A program made the translations under genes and the position numbers. 16,644 nt of DNA, taken from contig WHHJ01000043.1 of the NCBI GenBank assembly GCA_014872655.1, positions 1-16,644 of the forward strand, written 5' to 3'. Below are positions 7,237-13,925 of the stretch, piece after piece (the stretch's first letter is position 1; each line of letters starts with the position of its first letter). The notes beneath the pieces were generated by a model that searched no databases, was not told the DNA's origin, and was given only the letters and a program-made list of their open reading frames with translations. The DNA comes from Clostridia bacterium. Lineage in GTDB: Bacteria; Bacillota; Clostridia; Oscillospirales; UBA644.

Positions 7237-8454
7237 TCAATAAACTATTTTTTGAAAAATACGACCGAAATAATCCAGGAAGGTTGCTTTTGGCACTTCT
7301 TCCGTTGTCACTATCGGACAAGTTTTTACTACTTCTCCATTTAGTGTATAGGTCAAATATCCAACCTCTGTCCCCTTTGCTACCGGAGCCTGCAAAGTAT
7401 CGGTAATAGAAACTTCACTTTGAATCAATTTATCCTGGCCCTTTCCGACCAACATCGACAAGCCTCCCTGTACGGCAACTTTGACCTGATCTGAAGTTCC
7501 TTTGGTTACACGAATGGGATCTTGCGCCCCCGGCTGTGCTGTTGCGACAGAAAAACTGGCAAATCCGAAATCCAGCATCTTTGCCGTTGCCGCAAAACGA
7601 TCATTTGAAGTCTCTGCACCCATCACAACCGCAATCAACGACATGCCGTCACGTTCTGCGGTTCCGCTGAAACAATATTTTGAAAGTTTGGTATAACCCG
7701 TCTTCATCCCTGTCATACCGGTATAAGTACGTAACATCTTATTGGTGCTGGCCAAACCAAATCCGCCGTCACGCAACGTATCCATCCAAATTTTTGTGTA
7801 ATCGAAAATTCTGGAATGTTTTAATAATTCCTTTGTAATGAGGGCAATATCATACGCAGACGTATAATGTTCAGAATCATCAAAAAGCCCGGTACAGCTT
7901 GTAAAATTTGTATTTTTAGCACCCAATTGAGAAGCCCGTTCATTCATTCTGCGCACAAACTCCGACTCACTGCCTGCAATATATTCCGCCATAGCTACCG
8001 TGGCGTCATTCGCACTGGGCACTGCAATTGCCTTAATTAAATCATTGACGCACATCTGTTCGCCAACCTCAAGATAAATCTGCGTCCCGCCCATGGAAGC
8101 CGCATGCTCCGAAGTGGTTACCATATCTTCTGTTTTGATCAAGCCGTTGTCCAGGGCTTCCATAATCAACAATAGACTCATTACTTTTGTTACACTGGCC
8201 GGAGGCAACTTCTCATCCATATTTTCCGAATATAAAACAGTTCCGGTACTGGCTTCCATTAATACTCCGGATCGCACACCTAAATCTAAGTTTGCCGCCT
8301 GCGCCTCTGTACCAACGGTTTTGACATAGGATACGACATCAGAATACCCATCAAATGCGATGGCATCATCCGATTGTTCTTCCGCAACGGAAATCAATGA
8401 TAATGTCCCCAGTAAAGAAAAAATCAAACAAATCGATAGTACTTTTTTCAACAT
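7237..8454 (-). CDS. dacF: D-alanyl-D-alanine carboxypeptidase (penicillin-binding protein, family S11)
   Basis: Removes the terminal D-Ala from peptidoglycan stem peptides outside the membrane. The 405-residue product has a signal peptide (1-24) and an S11 catalytic domain carrying all three motifs: SVTK (S87 nucleophile, K90), SAN (147-149) and KTG (251-253). A C-terminal beta domain (about 300-390) and an amphipathic tail ending RIFQKIVY, the usual membrane anchor, follow. The start is ATG 8454, preceded by GGAGG 7 bases away; a frame extending to 8553 overlaps ylmC and is not used. It follows ylmC by 37 bases with no terminator between, so it probably shares the sigma-E-like promoter. This suggests a dacF/dacB-like role in spore cortex. 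The symbol is by family resemblance, not proven orthology. Confidence 0.93.
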   Translation of the reverse strand: MLKKVLSICLIFSLLGTLSLISVAEEQSDDAIAFDGYSDVVSYVKTVGTEAQAANLDLGVRSGVLMEASTGTVLYSENMDEKLPPASVTKVMSLLLIMEALDNGLIKTEDMVTTSEHAASMGGTQIYLEVGEQMCVNDLIKAIAVPSANDATVAMAEYIAGSESEFVRRMNERASQLGAKNTNFTSCTGLFDDSEHYTSAYDIALITKELLKHSRIFDYTKIWMDTLRDGGFGLASTNKMLRTYTGMTGMKTGYTKLSKYCFSGTAERDGMSLIAVVMGAETSNDRFAATAKMLDFGFASFSVATAQPGAQDPIRVTKGTSDQVKVAVQGGLSMLVGKGQDKLIQSEVSITDTLQAPVAKGTEVGYLTYTLNGEVVKTCPIVTTEEVPKATFLDYFGRIFQKIVY

Positions 8455-8491
8455 TCTCAGTCCTCCATATAATTCACAGCCTGTATCTGTT

Positions 8492-8779
8492 TTATTGAAA
8501 CCATGATTTAAAAAAACCGCAACATTTTTTAGACGGTACGCGGTTCGGAACATCCATACAAATTAAAATAATATCATGTCCGATCTTCTGTATATCGCAC
8601 CACCGGATATAATAATCTTCACTGCGGCCGAAAAGTCCAAAGAATCGCGCAGGGCCTAATACGGTTATGGCAATGATTTGACCGGTTGCAACTTCAAACT
8701 CCACATCATCCACAAAACCCAGACGTGCTCCGTTTTTTACATTGATCACTTCTTTGCATCGAAAATCGCTTACTCTCAC
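8492..8779 (-). CDS. ylmC: YlmC/YmxH-family sporulation-associated PRC-barrel protein
   Basis: A 95-residue protein matching the short YlmC/YmxH family: an N-terminal RVSDFRCKEVINV, then a G-R-LGFVDD-EF segment, FGLFGR, and an I-W-DI-KIG-DIILI core. The family belongs to the PRC-barrel fold and is linked to sporulation in Firmicutes; the molecular role is unknown. The start is GTG at 8779, because family members begin at MRVSDF and GGAGGG (8792-8787) lies 7 bases upstream. A longer ATG frame from 8986 would overlap the previous gene and its terminator. The C-terminus has about 10 extra residues (KKCCGFFKSWFQ) beyond the typical end. It is the first gene of a two-gene unit with dac. Confidence 0.9.
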   Translation of the reverse strand: MRVSDFRCKEVINVKNGARLGFVDDVEFEVATGQIIAITVLGPARFFGLFGRSEDYYIRWCDIQKIGHDIILICMDVPNRVPSKKCCGFFKSWFQ

Positions 8780-8809
8780 GCCAAAACCCTCCGCCTCTGA
8801 AACTATTCC

Positions 8810-8838
8810 ATCATATGCCTTACGGAAATGAAATATAC
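8810..8838 (-). promoter_or_regulatory. Sigma-E-type (mother-cell sporulation) promoter of ylmC-dac
   Basis: On the minus strand GTATATT (8838-8832) and CATATGAT (8817-8810) are separated by 14 bases. This closely matches the B. subtilis sigma-E pattern KMATATT-N14/15-CATACAMT. The start would fall near 8803, just upstream of the GGAGGG site and GTG start. No sigma-A promoter is seen in the gap, and a terminator insulates it from the gene before. The match is direct; its use by sigma-E is inference. Confidence 0.6.
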
Positions 8839-8844
8839 CAATAA

Positions 8845-8880
8845 AACAGAGCGGATCACAGAAAATCTCTGTGACCCGCT
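8845..8880 (-). terminator. Intrinsic terminator of the dockerin transglutaminase gene
   Basis: A 13-bp stem AGCGG-TCACAGA/TCTGTGA-CCGCT (8850-8862 with 8868-8880, one G-U) and a 5-base loop are followed on the minus strand by CTGTTTTATT. It lies about 50 bases after the stop codon and separates this gene from ylmC. Confidence 0.87.
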
Positions 8881-8930
8881 TAAATATATCCTTGTCATAA
8901 AATGCATGATCTTCACGCTTTGCAAAAATA

Positions 8931-10226
8931 TTATAATATTTTTGCCGCCATTCGAGCAATAGCCAAAACATCCGCAAGATCAACACTGCCGGATTGATTC
9001 ATATCAGCCAAAAACAGTTCATACTCATTGGCCGTTTGTATTCCTGCGGCAAACTTAGCAGCTAACAGCACATCGGCAAAACGAACACAGCCGTCGCCGT
9101 TGACATCTCCCGGCTGAAGAAGCATCAAATCATATTCCCGGCCCAACGTCCGGTAAACATACAAAAAGGCCCCCGATACCCCCGCTGCATGAGCAATTTG
9201 CGCAACATTTTCCGAAAACCATATACCGAATTCAGTATAATTATCTGCCGTACAATAAATACGTGCAGACAAGCCTCCTTTTGCTAAGAGCTCACCAATT
9301 TGTTGAATATCAGGGTTCTCAACAATACCTCCATATACCGAAAAATAATTGTCATGCGTTGACATCGCTTCCGGTAAAGAATAGGCCTTCTCATCAATCA
9401 TATGGTCTTCTTCTATCCGTTCTTGCGATACGTTAAAATAGGCATAAAAGATCCCAGATGACTGATCGCTCCATGTCAAATCCGTATGATAATATTCCCC
9501 ATTGATTCGAACCAGATTCCACGCATGGCCTTCGGCAAGTCCGGTACTCAGATTGATACTGGATCCGGTTACAACAAATGATTGAATCCCGGCACGATAC
9601 AATAAATATTGAAAAGCGCGCGAATAGCCGTCGCAAACGGCTTTTCCCTCTACAATCGCGCCGTATGCGTTATGCGCATTTTCTCCACTGGCATAAACAA
9701 CCCGGTCTGCTAAACGGTCATGAATCAATTTTTCACGATCAAACTCATTTTCCAATTCTTCAACCCCGTCAAGTAATTGAACGACTTCTTGCTCAAAAGT
9801 ATTTTTTGCCTCAGATAAATCTGCCTCATTGATCCAATAGTCCGGCATAAAAGACAAGACGGTTTGACCGTAATAAGAATATTGATAACTGTTGGAACGC
9901 CAAAAATGTTGTGGATAATCGTTAACATACGCATCATAAACCGTAGCCAAATCCGAACGTTGAACCGAAAAACCGTCGCCGGATAAGGAGATCTCATCTG
10001 CGTGTTGTTCAATGCCTGATGCTATTTGGTCATAAGCATACAACAAGACATCTGCGCGATCCAGCACCGCCAATGCACTCCGTCCATAATAATGTGTCGG
10101 TACAATTTCTTGCGCAGCCGAATAGACCGCAGGAAAACACGAAATACACAGCAACATAGCAAGGATGACAGCCGCCACGCGTCCTTTCAATCCCAAAATG
10201 CTCTGTTGCTTAACATTATTTTTCAT
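8931..10226 (-). CDS. Secreted transglutaminase-like protein with C-terminal type I dockerin
   Basis: A 431-residue exported protein. Residues 1-38 form a signal peptide (RVAAVILAMLLCISC core, cut near YSAA). The middle holds a papain-like transglutaminase/protease fold with the complete triad: C198 in AVCDGYSRAF, H234 in GHAWNLV, and D249 in YHTDLTW. The end (373-431) is a dockerin with two calcium-binding repeats. GDVNGDGCVRFADVLLAAK is canonical; DMNQSGSVDLADVLAIAR has Ser at two loop positions. Dockerins bind cohesins on scaffoldins or cell surfaces, so the protein is probably part of a cellulosome-like or surface complex. Whether it cleaves or cross-links peptide bonds is unknown. AAAGGG precedes the ATG by about 9 bases. 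It is a single-gene unit, divergent from pduL. Confidence 0.92.
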   Translation of the reverse strand: MKNNVKQQSILGLKGRVAAVILAMLLCISCFPAVYSAAQEIVPTHYYGRSALAVLDRADVLLYAYDQIASGIEQHADEISLSGDGFSVQRSDLATVYDAYVNDYPQHFWRSNSYQYSYYGQTVLSFMPDYWINEADLSEAKNTFEQEVVQLLDGVEELENEFDREKLIHDRLADRVVYASGENAHNAYGAIVEGKAVCDGYSRAFQYLLYRAGIQSFVVTGSSINLSTGLAEGHAWNLVRINGEYYHTDLTWSDQSSGIFYAYFNVSQERIEEDHMIDEKAYSLPEAMSTHDNYFSVYGGIVENPDIQQIGELLAKGGLSARIYCTADNYTEFGIWFSENVAQIAHAAGVSGAFLYVYRTLGREYDLMLLQPGDVNGDGCVRFADVLLAAKFAAGIQTANEYELFLADMNQSGSVDLADVLAIARMAAKIL

Positions 10227-10287
10227 TTTTTATAACCCTTTCGCAACCTGTTTTCTTTAAAACTTTTTCAATATTAAAATACGATTT

Positions 10288-10316
10288 ATTCTATCATATT
10301 CTTTTTATATTTTCAA
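10288..10316 (-). promoter_or_regulatory. Sigma-A promoter of the dockerin protein gene
   Basis: TTGAAA (10316-10311) and TAGAAT (10293-10288) on the minus strand are 17 bases apart. The predicted start, about 10281, leaves a leader of about 55 bases. Confidence 0.75.
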
Positions 10317-10359
10317 GGCTTTTTACGCAGAACGTTTTTTTGAACTTTTATAAATCAAC

Positions 10360-10388
10360 TTGAAATTATAAATAAAAAGTAGTATAAT
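10360..10388 (+). promoter_or_regulatory. Sigma-A promoter of pduL
   Basis: TTGAAA (10360-10365) and a perfect TATAAT (10383-10388) are 17 bases apart. The predicted start, about 10395, lies about 30 bases before the ATG. It is divergent from the dockerin gene promoter, with 43 bases between the -35 boxes. Confidence 0.85.
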
Positions 10389-10423
10389 GATTTTAACAGG
10401 ATAGAAAGGATGCATGATGGATC

Positions 10424-10996
10424 ATGAATAAAATTCTTATCGAAACTTCGGCACGGCATGTACACCTAACCAAAGAACATATTGAAATCTTATTTGGCGC
10501 CGGGTACGAATTGACGGTAAAAAAAGAATTATCACAACCGGGACAATTTGCCTGCAATGAGCGGGTAGATCTAATCGGACCTAAAAAAGAATTGAAAAAC
10601 GTATCAATTCTCGGACCGGCCAGAAGCGCAACCCAAGTCGAGCTCTCTGCTACGGATGCAAGAACACTCGGCGTTGATTGTGTGGTACGGGAATCCGGAG
10701 ATATTGCTTCAACACCCGGCTGTAAAATCGTGGGCCCCAAAGGAGAAATTGAAATCAAAGAAGGCGTCATCGTTGCAAAACGCCACATCCACTTAACGCC
10801 AGAAGCTGCTGCAAAATTTGGCGTATCGGATAAGCAAATCGTTCGCGTAAAAGTAGATTCAACCGGACGGGCTTTGATTTTTGACGACGTTGTGATCCGT
10901 GTTAGCCCCAAATTTGCTCCGGCAATGCATATTGACACAGACGAATCGAATGCTGGGCTTGTTGCACCCGGTACGATGGGCGAAGTTTTAGCATAA
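10424..10996 (+). CDS. pduL: PduL-type phosphate acyltransferase (phosphotransacylase)
   Basis: Transfers an acyl group between coenzyme A and phosphate (propionyl- or acetyl-CoA to the acyl phosphate), feeding ATP formation by acyl kinases. The 190-residue length fits the PduL family, and two PduL barrels are visible. The predicted zinc-binding His residues appear as RHVHL (H12, H14), KRHIHLTP (H121, H123) and AMHIDTDE (H169). PGC-IVGPKG and SILGPAR are family-like segments. The N-terminus starts directly at the barrel, with no long encapsulation peptide, and no microcompartment shell genes are nearby. It is therefore probably a free cytosolic enzyme, perhaps replacing Pta. GAAAGGA ends 13 bases before the ATG, a rather long spacing; closer ATGs are out of frame. 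It has its own promoter and terminator. Confidence 0.93.
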   Translation: MNKILIETSARHVHLTKEHIEILFGAGYELTVKKELSQPGQFACNERVDLIGPKKELKNVSILGPARSATQVELSATDARTLGVDCVVRESGDIASTPGCKIVGPKGEIEIKEGVIVAKRHIHLTPEAAAKFGVSDKQIVRVKVDSTGRALIFDDVVIRVSPKFAPAMHIDTDESNAGLVAPGTMGEVLA

Positions 10997-11017
10997 TAAA
11001 AGAACTTCATTATTTTT

Positions 11018-11052
11018 GATATCCTGTAAAATTTTACAGGATATCTTTTTTT
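11018..11052 (+). terminator. Intrinsic terminator of pduL
   Basis: A perfect 28-base palindrome, GATATCCTGTAAAA and its complement (11018-11045), is followed by a T run. It lies about 20 bases after the pduL stop. Confidence 0.93.
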
Positions 11053-11115
11053 ACTGTATAGAGCATAAAAAACACGGGGAAAATGATATTGCAGTAAAAA
11101 AACAGGAGACTGGAT

Positions 11116-11340
11116 ATGATAAAAGGAACACAAAAAAATATTATTGTTATCAAAGACCCCGGCAGCCATATTTTTGAACAGGCTATCTTTATTGTAAAAA
11201 AAGATTTGCCGCATTTATCGGATATCACATTACGTTATGAAGCCGAAAAAATTATTCAAGATCAAACATCAGCACTTTCTGAACCCAAGCGAAAAAAAAC
11301 AGGATTATTTTTATCTAAAAGAAAAACCGGAGGCATTTAG
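11116..11340 (+). CDS. Small protein of unknown function (74 residues)
   Basis: I do not recognise a function. The product starts MIKGTQKNIIVIKDPGSHIF and has a predicted beta strand (NIIVIKD), a helix or strand (EQAIFIVKKDL), a helix rich in charged residues (RYEAEKIIQD), and a basic Lys/Arg-rich end. No signal peptide or membrane segment is seen. It resembles short conserved clostridial proteins that I recall only vaguely. AGGAG (11104-11108) lies 7 bases before the ATG, an excellent ribosome site. A possible promoter (TTTACA-N18-TATAGA, 11033-11062) overlaps the pduL terminator. The stop codon lies within its terminator hairpin. The ribosome site and dedicated terminator make it a probable real gene. 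Confidence 0.72.
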   Translation: MIKGTQKNIIVIKDPGSHIFEQAIFIVKKDLPHLSDITLRYEAEKIIQDQTSALSEPKRKKTGLFLSKRKTGGI

Positions 11341-11354
11341 CCTTCGGTTTTTTT
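11323..11354. terminator. Bidirectional terminator for the 74-residue gene and the SGNH-like gene
   Basis: The stem AAAACCGGAGGC/GCCTTCGGTTTT (11323-11334 with 11340-11351) has a 5-base loop and one internal non-Watson-Crick pair. It is followed by a T run on the plus strand and by TTTTTCTTTT on the minus strand. The TAG stop of the plus-strand gene (11338-11340) falls in its loop and right arm. Confidence 0.87.
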
Positions 11355-11360
11355 GCTGTT

Positions 11361-12308
11361 TTAACGCACCGCATGTTTCATCAAATAATCGGACCAAATT
11401 TCATAAGCCGTCTGATTTAATCGACCGTCTTCTTGCAGACAAAGTTGTTGTGCTAAATACCCCGCATCATCCTTCAAGCGGAGTGCAGGATCTGCGAAAT
11501 AATAACCGTTCTGCTTTGCAAATTCGGCAAGCCGCTCGTTATACGTATCAATTTTAGCATTGTATATAGATTCTTTTTCACCATACAACGGAACAGGCGG
11601 TATCGTTTGAATAACAATCATGATGCCATCATTTTGTTTTGCAATACTCTCTGTTAACTTTTTATAATTTTCAATAAAATCGTCTACATTACAACGCGCC
11701 ACATCTCGAAAACCTAAGCAAATATAGACTTTCCCTGCTTGATATTGTTTCAACAGTTCCTCCGGTGCATATTTTTGCCCGTTCACAGACATATGCATCG
11801 ACGAATCCGTAACAGGTTGAATCGCCTCTTGCACACTGTAATTCTCCACACAGATAAATCGTGCGTTTCCGAAAAATTCACTGTTCGTTAACCGCTGTTC
11901 GGCTACATAATCCTGAAAATCGGAAACATAACTGTCGCCTAAAAAAACAACGTCATCAAAATAGGAACTCTCCACCGGCTCACACAACGGCAAACAGGCT
12001 GCTGTAAACGAGGCACTTCGTTGCGTTTGAGGCATGTCCAACTCATATTTTTGGCGAGGCAATGTTCTATCAGGATCCGGTTGCTGCGCCGCGTAGTGAA
12101 AAATAAATTCTTCCGATTGCGTACTTTCTTGTTCAGAGGCCATGGTTTGTGTAATATCTGTCTGCAACGATTCATTTTCTTGCTGCTCTTGCTCCACAGC
12201 AGGACCGTCTACACGCTCTGCATCAAACATTAAAAAGTCTTTTGCCATATACATACCAACCAATATCAACAGAATAAGAACCTGTATAATGATTTTTTTT
12301 CCATTCAC
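11361..12308 (-). CDS. Membrane-anchored SGNH/GDSL-hydrolase-like protein with atypical active site
   Basis: A 315-residue protein with an N-terminal membrane anchor (residues 6-24), an acidic Gln/Glu-rich linker (35-68), and an extracellular SGNH-like domain (about 117-313). Block I is present as VVFLGDSYVSD with S126 as nucleophile. The block III position reads GFRD (199-202) instead of GxND. The C-terminal DxxH block reads DGRLN (294-298), with Arg where the catalytic His is expected, so ordinary esterase chemistry is doubtful. Typical relatives act on wall sugars or acyl groups. The start is GTG at 12308 with GGAGG (12322-12318) 9 bases upstream; an ATG two bases further in is out of frame. 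The gene lies downstream of the flippase-like gene but behind a terminator, so any shared transcript would be partial. Confidence 0.78.
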   Translation of the reverse strand: MNGKKIIIQVLILLILVGMYMAKDFLMFDAERVDGPAVEQEQQENESLQTDITQTMASEQESTQSEEFIFHYAAQQPDPDRTLPRQKYELDMPQTQRSASFTAACLPLCEPVESSYFDDVVFLGDSYVSDFQDYVAEQRLTNSEFFGNARFICVENYSVQEAIQPVTDSSMHMSVNGQKYAPEELLKQYQAGKVYICLGFRDVARCNVDDFIENYKKLTESIAKQNDGIMIVIQTIPPVPLYGEKESIYNAKIDTYNERLAEFAKQNGYYFADPALRLKDDAGYLAQQLCLQEDGRLNQTAYEIWSDYLMKHAVR

Positions 12309-12330
12309 CTCTTTTTTCCTCCATTCCGCA

Positions 12331-12375
12331 TAAAAAAATCAGCAATAGAATATACTGATATTCTATCACTGATTT
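12331..12375 (-). terminator. Intrinsic terminator of the flippase-like gene
   Basis: A long stem (12336-12353 with 12358-12375), AAATCAG--ATAGAATAT on each arm with a 2-base internal mismatch and a 4-base loop, is followed on the minus strand by T7. Confidence 0.87.
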
Positions 12376-12414
12376 TATAAAATATATGTCGGATTTCCGC
12401 TCAAGAAAAAGGAT

Positions 12415-13650
12415 TCATTCTTCCTTTTCCGACAGATTTTCATCTTCTTGTAATTCAACTTTCTCCATATCCTGTAGACAAGCATCTTCCCCCGCATCAT
12501 TATCTAAAGTCTCTGGGGGTTGCTGTATTTCTTCTGTATCTAAATCCGTCACAATCGTATCAATGACCTCATCTACATGATCAATAGACGGAAAACGCTC
12601 TTCCGGGGCTTCCGCATCTGCTGTTTTACGCGCGATGTTTCTGGTAAAAAATGCGCCAACCAAAATCGGAAAATAGAACGTAATGATCCGCCACAACAAA
12701 ACGGCAGTAGGCCCCAGCGCCTTTGCATTTGCAGATCCCAGGAGAATACCAAAAAATATTAAAAAACTGCTTTCAGCTCCACCAGTCGCGCCCGGCAATG
12801 GAACAAAAGAAGAAACCATCAACACAAAAGCGCTGGAGCAAATAGACAAAAAAGGATTCAACACAACACCTAATGCCAAAAATACAAAGAATGGAATTAA
12901 GAAATAAACCGTCAATTGCAGCACAGTCAACAAACACATTTTGACCACATTTTTGATGTCGCTGCCAGACTGCTTAATTCCGGTACAAAATTTTACGACT
13001 TCTAAGTCGATAATTTCATTATATTTTTCTACATCTTTTACAATTCGAATCTTGGATAAGAAACGAATAAAACCTTTTCCCACACGCTGAATAAACTTGG
13101 GAACAAAAGCCAAACCCAAAAGAGCGGCAACAACTACGGTATTTACAACAAAACCAATGATCACCAGCCATAATTTATCCCCGATTTGCTGTGTCCCAAA
13201 CAGCAAGACAACGGCACAATATAAAGTCAGCACAGACTGGTAGATCACAAATCGCAATAACAGTGCCCCCGTAGCCAATCCTACAGGCATTCCGCAATTA
13301 TGCATATGATAAGCCTGCATCGGCTGCCCGCCACTTGCAGAAGGTGTGATACAATTAAAGTACTGACCGATAATGGTCGTTTTTAACGTGTTTAAGAATC
13401 GCTGCTTTGGATATAACTTCTTTGCTGCAATATTCAAAATAGCGGCTTCTAAAACCCAATATAAAATCAAAAGTCCTAACCCAGCCCACAACCAACGAAG
13501 CCGGGCATGCAAAAGGACATCGGCCAATGCTTCAAACCCGTCTACAAATACAACATAGCAAACAAGAATAACAACGGAAACGGCAATAATTAAATAATTT
13601 AACAGTCCCATTTTTAACTTTTTTCTGGAACCCGTTTTTTTCTCTTTCAT
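12415..13650 (-). CDS. YbhN/MprF-type flippase-like integral membrane protein (LPG synthase TM-region family)
   Basis: A 411-residue membrane protein of the lysylphosphatidylglycerol synthase TM-region (UPF0104/YbhN) family. That family is related to the flippase half of MprF and thought to move lipids across the membrane. About eight membrane segments lie between residues 14 and 335. Family motifs are ITPSASGGQPMQAY (about 98-111) and PLPGATGGAESSF (about 287-299). The catalytic aminoacyl-transferase domain of full MprF is absent. From about residue 343 the protein ends in a roughly 70-residue, strongly acidic, disordered-looking tail (many Glu and Asp) in the cytosol, unlike the short tails usual here. 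GTAGGG lies upstream of the ATG. A perfect consensus sigma-A promoter precedes it, so it is probably well expressed in growth. The lipid substrate is unknown. Confidence 0.88.
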   Translation of the reverse strand: MKEKKTGSRKKLKMGLLNYLIIAVSVVILVCYVVFVDGFEALADVLLHARLRWLWAGLGLLILYWVLEAAILNIAAKKLYPKQRFLNTLKTTIIGQYFNCITPSASGGQPMQAYHMHNCGMPVGLATGALLLRFVIYQSVLTLYCAVVLLFGTQQIGDKLWLVIIGFVVNTVVVAALLGLAFVPKFIQRVGKGFIRFLSKIRIVKDVEKYNEIIDLEVVKFCTGIKQSGSDIKNVVKMCLLTVLQLTVYFLIPFFVFLALGVVLNPFLSICSSAFVLMVSSFVPLPGATGGAESSFLIFFGILLGSANAKALGPTAVLLWRIITFYFPILVGAFFTRNIARKTADAEAPEERFPSIDHVDEVIDTIVTDLDTEEIQQPPETLDNDAGEDACLQDMEKVELQEDENLSEKEE

Positions 13651-13708
13651 TTTCTATCCCTACTATTCGCCTTTTGACGATTTTATCAAATTATATTCTA
13701 ACTTCATA

Positions 13709-13737
13709 ATTATACAATACTGTTGGCTGTTTGTCAA
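13709..13737 (-). promoter_or_regulatory. Consensus sigma-A promoter of the flippase-like gene
   Basis: TTGACA (13737-13732) and TATAAT (13714-13709) on the minus strand are separated by 17 bases, a perfect consensus. The start is near 13702, about 50 bases before the ATG at 13650. Confidence 0.92.
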
Positions 13738-13797
13738 GACTATCTCAGCATTTCTTACCGACAAATAAATCCGGTTGTATACAAAAAATGCTTCTTA

Positions 13798-13837
13798 AAA
13801 AAAAGAGCCTATTCCTCTCGGAATAAGCTCTATTTTT
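13798..13837. terminator. Terminator of the rpsB-tsf operon
   Basis: The stem AGAGC-TATTCC/GGAATA-GCTCT (13804-13815 with 13820-13831, one mismatch) and 4-base loop TCTC are flanked by T8 on the minus strand and T6 on the plus strand. It lies about 90 bases after the tsf stop and can work in either direction. Nothing else is recognised between it and tsf. Confidence 0.9.
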
Positions 13838-13925
13838 TATGCTGTTTACCTGTGTTGTCCGCTGTGCTTTGGAGAATATAAATCGCACAACACGACAAAA
13901 TAGATTACATGCTTACAAAAGATTT

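Noticed and set aside
8780..8986. N-terminal extension of ylmC to an ATG at 8986
   Set aside because: It would overlap the dockerin gene and its terminator, while GTG 8779 has a strong ribosome site and the family-typical start.
10393..11214. A 273-codon minus-strand open frame opposite pduL
   Set aside because: It is antisense to pduL, runs through the pduL promoter and terminator, and has no recognisable product.
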